DNA from: an uncultured Bacilli bacterium | GTDB lineage: Bacteria > Bacillota_I > Bacilli_A > RF39 > UBA660 | Assembly (NCBI GenBank): GCA_947632345.1 | Contig: CANROW010000009.1 | Coordinates: forward strand, 1 to 52,457 | Reading direction: 5' to 3' | DNA: 52,457 bases | Part shown: one piece after another, positions 17,841 to 26,567 of the stretch | Layout of the letters: each line of letters begins with the position of its first letter | How positions within the stretch are numbered: the first letter of the stretch is position 1 | The notes under the pieces: generated by a model | What the model was told of the DNA's origin: nothing | The model's database searches: none | What the model saw: the letters and a program-made list of their open reading frames with translations, nothing else | Translations under genes and position numbers: made by a program

Positions 17841-18929
17841 CTACTTATATTTATCAGTCAAGTAATTTACTATGTCTTCATAATTATTTAATACTTTACC
17901 ACATAATATATTATTTATCAAATCCTCATATATTTCCTTTATTTTTTTCGATGGCTCTATTTCTAAAACACCAATTATTTGATTAGACGTTATATTGACA
18001 TCATCTTTTGTCTTTATTGGCAAATTATCATACTTTTTAGCTATGAGCTTACGATCAATTCCCTTCATATCACCAGCAACAAGATTGACGTATAGACCAT
18101 ATTTATATAAAACTTCATTATCGAGATTGTTCAACTGCCGTACTTCTTTTATTTTATTAATAAGATCCTGCTCATTCTTGGTAAACGGATATTGACCATT
18201 AATCTCAATAGTTGACCAAATTCCCATTAAATCAGAATTATAGATACAGTGACTAAAGTCTAATTCTAAATCTTTATCCACACCTAACTCAACGATTAAA
18301 TCAATTCCTCTTTTCGCGTTTTTATGACAAAAAATTTTCTCAAGTTCATCTTTTTTTCTTTGGTAAGATAGTCTTGACAATTCACTTTTCGTACGAATTA
18401 TAGCTAATCTGACCTCTTCAGCTAATTCAAATTCCAAAGTCGTATAAAATCTTATCGCCCTCAAGATGCGGAGTGGATCTTCTACGAATTTAGTAATACT
18501 ATCACCAACTGTATTAATGAGATGATTATCAATATCTTTTCGTCCTTCCAACAAATCAATAATATTACCATCTTTATCCATACATAAAGTATTAATTTTA
18601 AAATCCCTGCGTTTCAAATCATCTTCTAAATCTTTGATGTACTCTATCTCAGCTGGCTTACGATAATTATAATAACTTATCTCTTTTCTAAAAGTCATTA
18701 GGTCAAACCGACATTTTTTTATATCTAATCGAACAGCACCATAATCCACTTTTGGTAAAGTAATATTTTTGAATATATTTTTTATATCTTTAGGAGTAGC
18801 ATCTGTACAAATATCAACATCATTTGTCAAATTACCTAAGATGAAATCTCTAACAAAACCACCAACTATATATGCTTTAAAACCGTGATTGCATATTTCA
18901 TTAAGAACTTTTAGTGCAACATCTAACAT
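17841..18929 (-). CDS. cca: CCA tRNA nucleotidyltransferase / polyA polymerase family
   Basis: YIVGGFVRDFILGNLTNDVDICTDATP, RRDFKINTLCMD, EDPLRILRAIRF. Confidence 0.94.
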   Translation of the reverse strand: MLDVALKVLNEICNHGFKAYIVGGFVRDFILGNLTNDVDICTDATPKDIKNIFKNITLPKVDYGAVRLDIKKCRFDLMTFRKEISYYNYRKPAEIEYIKDLEDDLKRRDFKINTLCMDKDGNIIDLLEGRKDIDNHLINTVGDSITKFVEDPLRILRAIRFYTTLEFELAEEVRLAIIRTKSELSRLSYQRKKDELEKIFCHKNAKRGIDLIVELGVDKDLELDFSHCIYNSDLMGIWSTIEINGQYPFTKNEQDLINKIKEVRQLNNLDNEVLYKYGLYVNLVAGDMKGIDRKLIAKKYDNLPIKTKDDVNITSNQIIGVLEIEPSKKIKEIYEDLINNILCGKVLNNYEDIVNYLTDKYK

Positions 18930-18972
18930 GTATACTCTCCTCCACTAAAATTATACCATAACCGACCCCACA

Positions 18973-19007
18973 AAAAAACAAGGTTGATAACCTTGTTTAC
19001 ATTTTTT
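18973..19007 (-). terminator. hup terminator
   Basis: Minus-strand AAACAAGGTTATCAACCTTGTTTTTTTG. Confidence 0.75.
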
Positions 19008-19009
19008 AA

Positions 19010-19285
19010 TTATTTATTTACTACTTCTTTTAATGCTGAACCAGCTTTGAAAGTAACAGCTTTTCTAGCAGGAATCTTAACTGTAGCACCAGTTTGAGGA
19101 TTACGTCCTTCTCTAGCAGCTCTCTTAGATACTGCAAATGTACCAAATCCAACTAGTGGTACTCTATCTCCTTTTTTTAATGCTCCTGTAATAGCATCAA
19201 ATGTTGCATCGATAGCACGAGTTGCATCAGCTTTAGTTAATCCTGTAGTCTTTGCTACTGCTTCTACTAATTCTACTTTCTTCAT
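19010..19285 (-). CDS. hup: HU-family DNA-binding protein
   Basis: VGFGTFAVSKRAAREGRNPQTGATVKIPARKAVTFKAGSALKEVVN. Confidence 0.97.
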   Translation of the reverse strand: MKKVELVEAVAKTTGLTKADATRAIDATFDAITGALKKGDRVPLVGFGTFAVSKRAAREGRNPQTGATVKIPARKAVTFKAGSALKEVVNK

Positions 19286-19491
19286 AATAATATTACCTCC
19301 ATTTTTTGTTTAAGCATTCTATGCTTATAAATATAAATTATCATATTTTATAAGGCAATGCAATGGTTTTGTATTCATTTTCATAAAAAAATTTCATTTA
19401 GATACAAATTAGACATTTCAATAGGCCAATTATAGATTATTTTTTAGCACTATTCAAACAATTATTGAGTAAATTCATCTTTAAATATCAT

Positions 19492-19520
19492 AAAAACATC
19501 TTATTTCAGATGTTTTTATA
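19492..19520 (-). terminator. spoIVA terminator
   Basis: ATAAAAACATCTTATTTCAGATGTTTTTAT. Confidence 0.7.
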
Positions 19521-19529
19521 CTAGCATTT

Positions 19530-21005
19530 TTATAAAACAATCGCAATCATATTATTACTTCCCTTATTAACTACCTTTGTCAAAGTATTTTGGAGTTTAA
19601 AGCGAATGTTGTCTGGCATCATATTAATTTTAGATTGAATTCCCTCTTTGACTATATTATCTAAACTGCGGCCAAAGATTTCACTATGCCATATATTATC
19701 TGGATCTTTATCATAATCACGCATCAAATAATCAATTAATTCTTTACTTTGAACTTCACTACCAATAATCGGCTCAAAACTGCTTTGCACGTCAACTCTA
19801 ATCATATGAATTGATGGCGCGATAGCTTTTAACTTGACTCCAAAACGTGATCCTTGCTTAACGACTTCAGGCTTTTCTAATTTCATATCTGACAGTGTCG
19901 GTGTTGCAACTCCATAGCCCGTTTGTTTAACCATTTTCAGAGCGTATTTAATTTGGTCATACTCTGTTTTAGCTTCATTAAAGTCTTGGAATAGAGATAA
20001 AAGTTCGGCCTTGTTACTGACATCAATATGAATGATATCCGTTAGAGCTTGACTATATAAATCAGGTGGAGCTTCAAGCGATACGATAACTTCACCAGTC
20101 GCAGGATCAACATTAGAGAGATAAGCCTTTTCAATATTTTCATTGCTCAAGAAATGTTTCGTTATATCATCGATATCCCGCAATTTATCAACTTCGACAA
20201 CGCTATCTTTAATACTTTCAATATAACTATTTTTAATAGTATTCTTATTATTTAAGATAGCAATCCACTCTGGCATGTTGACTTTTACTTCTAAAATAGG
20301 AAATTCATATAGAGCTTCTCGCAAAATATCATATATCTCTTTTTCCCCAATATTTTCAACACTGACGGGTAATACAGGAACATTATGCTCTTTTCTTAGT
20401 GATTCCGCAAGGCGCTCTGTCTCTGGTAGAGTTGGATGCGTTGAATTTAAAATGACAATGAAAGGTTTACCGATTTCCTTTAACTCAGATATAACCCTAT
20501 TTTCAGCTTCTAAATAATCACTTCGCGTAAATTCGCCAATTGAACCATCAGTGGTTACAACAATACCGATTGTCGAATGCTCTTTAATAACTTTTTCAGT
20601 TCCCATTTCGGCGGCTTCAATGAAAGGAATTTCCCCATCAACCCAAGGACACTTGACCATTCTTGGCCCATTTTCATCTTCCGCCCCTTTGCAATTATCA
20701 ATCAAATAACCAACACAATCAATAAGTCTGATATTGCACGAGAAATCATCAATATCAATTTTAGCAGCCGTATTAGGAACAAATTTTGGTTCAATTGTCA
20801 TAATGGTTTTACCACTGGCACTCTGTGGTAACTCATCTAAAGCTCTTTTTCGTTCATACTCATCTTTAATATTAGGAACAACTAAATTTTCAACGAACTT
20901 TTTAATAAAGGTACTCTTTCCTGTACGAACGCCTCCAACAACACCAAGATATATATCCCCTCCTGTTCTCAACGCTATATTTCTAATTAATTCGGTTTTA
21001 TCCAT
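19530..21005 (-). CDS. spoIVA: Stage IV sporulation protein A (spore coat morphogenetic ATPase)
   Basis: GGVRTGKSTFIKKFVENLVVPNI, DELPQSASGKTIMTIEPKFVPNTAA, SIGEFTRSDYLEAENRVISELKEIGKPFIVILNSTHP. Confidence 0.97.
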   Translation of the reverse strand: MDKTELIRNIALRTGGDIYLGVVGGVRTGKSTFIKKFVENLVVPNIKDEYERKRALDELPQSASGKTIMTIEPKFVPNTAAKIDIDDFSCNIRLIDCVGYLIDNCKGAEDENGPRMVKCPWVDGEIPFIEAAEMGTEKVIKEHSTIGIVVTTDGSIGEFTRSDYLEAENRVISELKEIGKPFIVILNSTHPTLPETERLAESLRKEHNVPVLPVSVENIGEKEIYDILREALYEFPILEVKVNMPEWIAILNNKNTIKNSYIESIKDSVVEVDKLRDIDDITKHFLSNENIEKAYLSNVDPATGEVIVSLEAPPDLYSQALTDIIHIDVSNKAELLSLFQDFNEAKTEYDQIKYALKMVKQTGYGVATPTLSDMKLEKPEVVKQGSRFGVKLKAIAPSIHMIRVDVQSSFEPIIGSEVQSKELIDYLMRDYDKDPDNIWHSEIFGRSLDNIVKEGIQSKINMMPDNIRFKLQNTLTKVVNKGSNNMIAIVL

Positions 21006-21034
21006 ATTTCACTCTCTTTTCTATCTTTCATTTA

Positions 21035-21063
21035 AGAATATGAATAAAAATACAAAATATAAC
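21035..21063 (-). promoter_or_regulatory. Candidate sigmaE-like promoter of spoIVA
   Basis: Minus strand GTTATATT-N13-CATATTCT; compare sigmaE consensus GTCATATT/CATACANT. Confidence 0.4.
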
Positions 21064-21098
21064 AAAAAAGGAATAGTTTTTCCTATTCCTTACCTTTT
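21063..21098 (-). terminator. Terminator of surface protein gene
   Basis: Minus-strand AAGGAATAGGAAAAACTATTCCTTTTTT. Confidence 0.7.
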
Positions 21099-22076
21099 TT
21101 ATCTCTCATTTACCTTTTTCAAAGCAACCATAGTTCCTAAAATAGCAACTAAAGTCATACCAGCAACAGCTACAACTGTTAAAATGTTATCACCAGTAGC
21201 TGGACTCTTTTCTTGATCAGGCTTAGTTTCTTCAACTGTTGGTACTACTAAATTGACATAAATATTGGTGTCATCTTCAACATCTTTAGAAAAATCAAAA
21301 GCATTTTTTAAATCATAATCTGAATAATATCCACCGGCAGTAAGATGTTTTTTATTTTCACCAAGTAAAGAATCAATTACTTCATCAACGGTTTCTTTAG
21401 AGATTTTTCCTTTCTTTACATAAACAGTATCACCTACAGAAAATCCGTCTTGTTCAGAGTCATACTTCCCAGTTACAGTCAATTTAACTTGACCACTCTC
21501 TTTAAGATACTCTTCTTCAGTCCATTTTTTAGTTAGACCATCTTGATCATATAGAGTAACACCTTCTGGTTTAACAATAACCTTAATATTTTGGATAAGA
21601 GATTTTTCTTCACTATCAATCCATTCAACTTTATAGTTGAAGACAATATCTTCACCAGCTTGACTAGCTTTGGTGAAAGTAGCAACGTCCATACCAAAAT
21701 ATTCATCGATTTCATCATAACCAACTTTTGTTTCAACTTCTTCGCCACCATTAATTGAATACTTAGTAGTTGCCTTCGGTAATTTAATTCTTAAACCAAT
21801 CCAAGCATAATTAGCTGGTCTTTCTGTAGTCCCAGATTCTTCTTCTGAAGCTCCTGGTAATAATTTAAATTCACCAGTACTATAAGTGAGTGTGACATTA
21901 GCTGTACCGCTTCCTTCAAGTGTACCAACACCACTCATATGAGTATTAGCATTAGTAATGTCCTCTACTTCCGCAAATTTTAAAGTTGTAGAAGTCTCTC
22001 TTGTTAAAGCGTGTACTGTTGGTATTGAAATCAATCCAAGCATAGCTATTAAACCTATAAATATTTTATTTTTCAC
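21099..22076 (-). CDS. Secreted surface protein with C-terminal SPATGD sorting-like signal
   Basis: Signal peptide; SPATGDNILTVVAVAGMTLVAILGTMVALKKVNER tail; paralogous to 22233..23225. Confidence 0.85.
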   Translation of the reverse strand: MKNKIFIGLIAMLGLISIPTVHALTRETSTTLKFAEVEDITNANTHMSGVGTLEGSGTANVTLTYSTGEFKLLPGASEEESGTTERPANYAWIGLRIKLPKATTKYSINGGEEVETKVGYDEIDEYFGMDVATFTKASQAGEDIVFNYKVEWIDSEEKSLIQNIKVIVKPEGVTLYDQDGLTKKWTEEEYLKESGQVKLTVTGKYDSEQDGFSVGDTVYVKKGKISKETVDEVIDSLLGENKKHLTAGGYYSDYDLKNAFDFSKDVEDDTNIYVNLVVPTVEETKPDQEKSPATGDNILTVVAVAGMTLVAILGTMVALKKVNER

Positions 22077-22195
22077 TCTTAAACTCCTTTCTATTTTATT
22101 TACATTATTATTGTATAGCAGAAGTCAATAAGTGTCAATAATGCCAATTTGTTTACAGTCGTCTTTTTCTACATTTTACGTCAACGAAAAAGAGA

Positions 22196-22232
22196 ATAAA
22201 AAAGGAATAGTTACCTATTCCTAATTTTTTTA
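22196..22232 (-). terminator. Terminator of surface protein gene
   Basis: Minus-strand AGGAATAGGTAACTATTCCTTTTTT. Confidence 0.65.
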
Positions 22233-23225
22233 TTATTCATTTACTTTTTTTAAAGCAATAGCAGTTCCTAATGTAGCAACTAAAGCAACACCAGCAAAAG
22301 CAGCAATTGTTAAAACATTGTCACCAGTAGCAGGGTTATTATCTTCAGGTGTAGTTACTGGAGCTTTTTTAAGACTTATGTAAATAGTCGTATCAGCAGA
22401 AACTTTTGCTTTTACGTCATATTTCGTTGTTAAATCAGCATCAGAATAGAAACCATCGAAAACATATCCACTTGATGCTAATTCCTCTTGCAATTCTGCA
22501 ACAAGAGCATCAAGTGCTGCTTGGTCGTCTTCATCTTCAACCATTGCTGTTTCTTTATCAACAAAAACTGTTTCATAGAAATCAGAAAGATCTTCGTCAA
22601 CACCTTCAATTACTATTCCAAAAGTCACTCTAACTTTATCAGTAGTTGCTAGATATATATCTTCATCCCAAACTGGTTCAGACTCTTCTAAACTTACAGT
22701 ACCTTTTGGTAATAGCGTAATAGAATCTGGATAAACAACAACATTTACAGTTTGTACTTTAGTAGTTTCATCATCAGAAGCATACCAAGTTACTTCATAC
22801 TTATAAGTTAAAACCTCATCAGCTTGAGCAGCTGTTGTCAAATTTGCAACATTGATTCCAAAATATTCATCAACATATTTTGATTCTGGTAATGCTGTTT
22901 TACTAGTAACTACTGAATCATTTACTTTAGTAGAATATTGAGTAACATCTTCATCTTCTTGAGTTAGTCTTACACCAATCCAAGCATAACCATCTGGACG
23001 ATCTCCTACACCGTTAGCAAGTAATCTAAAAGTGCTTGTTGTATAAGTTAAAGTAGTTACATCTCCTTCAGTTGAAACAGATCCCTTTTCTTCAGTCATA
23101 AGAGTATCTTCATTAGTTATATCCTCGAATTCAGCAAGATCAATTTCAACATCTGCTGCATATGCAACTGGCATATAAGCTAAAGTAGCAATTAACATTA
23201 AAACGAATAAAAGTGTCTTTTTCAT
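22233..23225 (-). CDS. Secreted surface protein with C-terminal NPATGD sorting-like signal
   Basis: Signal peptide (TLLFVLMLIATLAYMPVAYA); NPATGDNVLTIAAFAGVALVATLGTAIALKKVNE tail. Confidence 0.85.
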   Translation of the reverse strand: MKKTLLFVLMLIATLAYMPVAYAADVEIDLAEFEDITNEDTLMTEEKGSVSTEGDVTTLTYTTSTFRLLANGVGDRPDGYAWIGVRLTQEDEDVTQYSTKVNDSVVTSKTALPESKYVDEYFGINVANLTTAAQADEVLTYKYEVTWYASDDETTKVQTVNVVVYPDSITLLPKGTVSLEESEPVWDEDIYLATTDKVRVTFGIVIEGVDEDLSDFYETVFVDKETAMVEDEDDQAALDALVAELQEELASSGYVFDGFYSDADLTTKYDVKAKVSADTTIYISLKKAPVTTPEDNNPATGDNVLTIAAFAGVALVATLGTAIALKKVNE

Positions 23226-23331
23226 TTTTTCACCTCCTCTTATTTTTCTTGTAATTTCATAATATCATTATTTAATACTAAAGTCAATGAATACACTTTG
23301 ACAAAATACGACTAGACAATAATTGTCACTA

Positions 23332-23360
23332 TAAAAAAGAGCTACTTGCTCTTCTTTCTA
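23332..23360 (-). terminator. Terminator of DUF5305-like gene
   Basis: AAAAAAGAGCTACTTGCTCTTCTTT. Confidence 0.6.
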
Positions 23361-24451
23361 TTCTTATTCTTTTTAGGTAATTTTATGACGGCACTTGTAT
23401 CCCTCATATCAATTTCCCGATAATTCAATTTTAATATATACAAATGAATTTTTTTATCATCATCAACATAAAACCAGCATTCCCGACCAGGATATCGTTC
23501 ATAAACGCTAATATTTAAATCTTTTTCCTTGCATATGACAATTAGTTCTTGAATATTATCATACTCTAATAGCTCTTTATTTCCCACTTTAGGTTCATTA
23601 CTTACTTTTTTGAACATTTTTCCATATTTAGTATTTAATTTCTTCAAATTTCTCTTATAATCATCTAAATTGGTTAAATTAAATAAGGAAGCGTATGACA
23701 TAACTGCCACTGGTATTAAGGAAATAGTTAAAAGGCAAGCCAGAATGAATAAACTTGAATTAAATTGTTCATTTACTACATATTGATCAAAAACCTTCTT
23801 ATTTTCCATATTGCCATTGTTTCTACTTATTGATACAACTTTATCAGTAATTGGTATAGTCATAGATAAAACTTGCTGATCATTGATTTGTTTTTCATAT
23901 CCCACTACTTTCAAGTCATTACCTATATTAACATCAATTTCTAAAACGACATCACAATTCGTCATTTTATAAAATTCATCAGCCATACTATATAAATTAC
24001 TCATATCAACATTGATATAATCATTAATTTCGACTTTCATAGTATCATATGAAGAACGAGTCTCTTTAGCGTATGGACTATTTTTATATTTCCAAATAAC
24101 TTTACCATCTTTAACTGATTTAAGCGTAGTAACAACTTCATAACTATAATCACTGTCAAAAAAATTACTTCCAACCAATTCATAATTTAAATGAAGTTGT
24201 AGTTTATCAATTAGTGATGGTATGAAAACATTTTTTAAATTAGCCTCTTCATTTGTATAAAACTGGTTATTCTTTAAAATTACTTCATAATCAAGACCAT
24301 CTTTAACATTATAGGAAATAATCTTTTTACTAGCTGTCGTTTTAAAAGTGAAACAATCAATTATTATCCAAATCATAATGACTAAAAATACTGAAGATGC
24401 GAGTGCTAAAAGCATTCTAACTAATTTTTGCAGTTTTAAATTTTTTTTCAT
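23342..24451 (-). CDS. DUF5305-like membrane protein (two TM segments flanking an extracytoplasmic domain)
   Basis: TM near N terminus and at FILACLLTISLIPVAVMSYASLF; SMTIPITDKVVSISR-type domain; next to a SipW-type peptidase. Confidence 0.6.
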   Translation of the reverse strand: MKKNLKLQKLVRMLLALASSVFLVIMIWIIIDCFTFKTTASKKIISYNVKDGLDYEVILKNNQFYTNEEANLKNVFIPSLIDKLQLHLNYELVGSNFFDSDYSYEVVTTLKSVKDGKVIWKYKNSPYAKETRSSYDTMKVEINDYINVDMSNLYSMADEFYKMTNCDVVLEIDVNIGNDLKVVGYEKQINDQQVLSMTIPITDKVVSISRNNGNMENKKVFDQYVVNEQFNSSLFILACLLTISLIPVAVMSYASLFNLTNLDDYKRNLKKLNTKYGKMFKKVSNEPKVGNKELLEYDNIQELIVICKEKDLNISVYERYPGRECWFYVDDDKKIHLYILKLNYREIDMRDTSAVIKLPKKNKNRKKSK

Positions 24452-24460
24452 AAAATCCTC

Positions 24461-25609
24461 CTACGACAATAATTCATATAACCATACTGATGGCCAACCT
24501 AAGTACTTTATTCTATATCTTATGATACCATTGATATCCTTTTCATAGATATCCCAATTATCACTAACTTCGTTGTTGTCCCCCTTAGTATGATAGATAT
24601 AAGAATTTCCATCCTTTTGTATATCAATGACACGATGGGTAATATATGTACCATTATGACGATAATGAATGACATCCCCAATCTTTACTTTTTTGACTTC
24701 GTCGCCTCTAACTTTTTCAATGATGACAGCATCTCCTCTAGCAAAATAATCATACATACTATTGGACATAATAGCTATGGGTTGATACTTGAACACTCCA
24801 ATGACAAAGAAAATAAAGATGAAAGCTATTACCAAAAATATCCATGTTCCTTTTTCTTTCTTCAATTCACGCTTTCTACTCTTGCGATCATCTAACAATG
24901 ACAAGTAATCGATTGAAGCAATTAAAAGAATTAATATTACCAAATAAGAAAAATTAGTCACAATCCAAGCATGATTAGGAATGATTGGCGAAAAAAGCAT
25001 TATGCCCGTTATGACTGCCCGGTATAACAAATTAGCTGTCAAATTAACTTTGATAGCTAAATATGTCAAAGTTATATTCAAAATTACAATTGGTACAATC
25101 GTTGATAAAATATAATCCAATAAATTGATTGAATTATTAATATCTAACAAATAATAGAAATCAATATCTAACAAAATAAAGACAAGGGTCGTCAAATAAA
25201 CATTTAAATTTTTTTTGGAGACACAAAGTAGCCGATATCTGATATATTCTTTAAACAATGCCACTGTAAATAAGGATATAAAATTACTAATAATTCCTTT
25301 AAGGCTCAAAGAATAGCCATTCTTTAAAAATCCAAAGATTAACCCTGATAAGTAATAAATTATGCAATATCCCACAATGATAATTATGACGTTTTGTCTC
25401 TTCAAATATTTATTTCGATTGCGGTTTCTAAATCCATCGGTTAAAAAATAAGTGATTATAGCTAAAAATAATAATAATAAAGGATTGAAGATAGTGACAT
25501 ATATATTTCGTAATGAAGTAAATCTCATCAAAGTATTAATGAGCAAATAAATAAGTAAAAATATATAAAGAGGCAATATTTTTTTAATCGTATCACGCAT
25601 ACCTATCAT
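24461..25609 (-). CDS. SipW/ER-type signal peptidase I with long polytopic N-terminal domain
   Basis: C-terminal S26 domain: AIMSNSMYDYFARGDAVII (Ser), THRVIDI (His in place of Lys), HTKGDNNEVSDNW; about 7-8 N-terminal TM helices with EYIRYRLL motif. Confidence 0.85.
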   Translation of the reverse strand: MIGMRDTIKKILPLYIFLLIYLLINTLMRFTSLRNIYVTIFNPLLLLFLAIITYFLTDGFRNRNRNKYLKRQNVIIIIVGYCIIYYLSGLIFGFLKNGYSLSLKGIISNFISLFTVALFKEYIRYRLLCVSKKNLNVYLTTLVFILLDIDFYYLLDINNSINLLDYILSTIVPIVILNITLTYLAIKVNLTANLLYRAVITGIMLFSPIIPNHAWIVTNFSYLVILILLIASIDYLSLLDDRKSRKRELKKEKGTWIFLVIAFIFIFFVIGVFKYQPIAIMSNSMYDYFARGDAVIIEKVRGDEVKKVKIGDVIHYRHNGTYITHRVIDIQKDGNSYIYHTKGDNNEVSDNWDIYEKDINGIIRYRIKYLGWPSVWLYELLS

Positions 25610-25679
25610 CCCTTATTATTTAATTATATCATATTTAATTTTTTAGACAAGTTTAAAGATTGACTTAAAAAATTTAGTA

Positions 25680-25708
25680 AAAAAAAGAACTTATAAAGTT
25701 CCTTATTA
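25680..25708 (-). terminator. Terminator of TasA-like gene
   Basis: AAAAAAGAACTTATAAAGTTCCTTATT. Confidence 0.5.
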
Positions 25709-26218
25709 ACTATTTTGTACGTAATTTAAAACGGTTGTTAGACTGGCTGTTGTATTTTCAATTTGTTTAGCTTCTGGATTGCATTGAACAGTTACAGTAA
25801 AAGTTGTTGATTCACCAGCTGGTAATATACTATCAGAAGTAATTCCTTCATATGTATAAATAATATATGGATTGTCATCTGTTCCAAGTTCTGGAGTGGT
25901 CGTTGAAGTAATTGAATCAAGTTTTGCATCAAGCACACCTTTATTTTCAACCGTTACTGTATAAGTAACACTATCACCTGGTTGATATAAAGTTGTTGCG
26001 AAAGAGGCTGTCGTCAAATTTGAACTAGCTGATTCGCTGGCTCCTTGACCTTGAGTTGCTGTTGCTTCAATGCCTGTAATTTCAACGCTCCAACCCTTAG
26101 TGTTAGCCGTTCCACTAACTTCTAACCTCTGTGATAGCATAGCATATGCGACCGTCATACTACAAAGTGCAAATACCATTACTAAAATTAATATATCCTT
26201 TTTTCTTCTAGTATCCAT
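25706..26218 (-). CDS. TasA/camelysin-like secreted protein, probable SipW-type peptidase substrate
   Basis: DILILVMVFALCSMTVAYAMLSQRLEVSGTANTKGWSVEITGI signal region; beta-rich body. Confidence 0.7.
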   Translation of the reverse strand: MDTRRKKDILILVMVFALCSMTVAYAMLSQRLEVSGTANTKGWSVEITGIEATATQGQGASESASSNLTTASFATTLYQPGDSVTYTVTVENKGVLDAKLDSITSTTTPELGTDDNPYIIYTYEGITSDSILPAGESTTFTVTVQCNPEAKQIENTTASLTTVLNYVQNS

Positions 26219-26283
26219 ATCTTTACCCTCCTATCATAATTTTAATATAGAAGGGAAATTTTGTCAAACAAATCGATGCAAAA

Positions 26284-26523
26284 TTAAAGCATTTTATCTA
26301 AGTCTTTAGGAACGTTGTCATTTAGTATCGCGTTAACTATTTTATCTGTCTTTTCCTTACTTACTTCTTTACCAGCTACTTGGCTTATCTCTTTAACTAA
26401 ATTGCGCAAAGTCTGTTCATCTTTCATATCAGATTGTTGTAATTTAGAAGCTATGGATAAAATTGTCTCTTTGCTAACATTTGTCTTTTTTTCAATTTTA
26501 TTGAAAAAAGCATCTCCAAACAT
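26284..26523 (-). CDS. spoVIF: Stage VI sporulation protein F-like protein
   Basis: 79 aa; FFNKIEKKTNVSKETILSIASKLQQSDMKDEQTLRNLVKEISQVAGKEVSKEKTDKIVNAIL resembles the SpoVIF family. Confidence 0.8.
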   Translation of the reverse strand: MFGDAFFNKIEKKTNVSKETILSIASKLQQSDMKDEQTLRNLVKEISQVAGKEVSKEKTDKIVNAILNDNVPKDLDKML

Positions 26524-26567
26524 AAAAACCTCCTACATAATTATATGTAAGAGTTTTAATTTGGTTA

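Noticed and set aside
20275-21216. Plus-strand ORFs antisense to spoIVA and the surface protein (e.g. 20275..20517, 20734..21216)
   Set aside because: Shadow ORFs of strong minus-strand coding regions, no RBS and low-complexity translations.
22406-22633. Plus-strand 75-aa His/Gln/Leu-rich ORF
   Set aside because: Shadow of the acidic repeat-rich coding sequence of 22233..23225.
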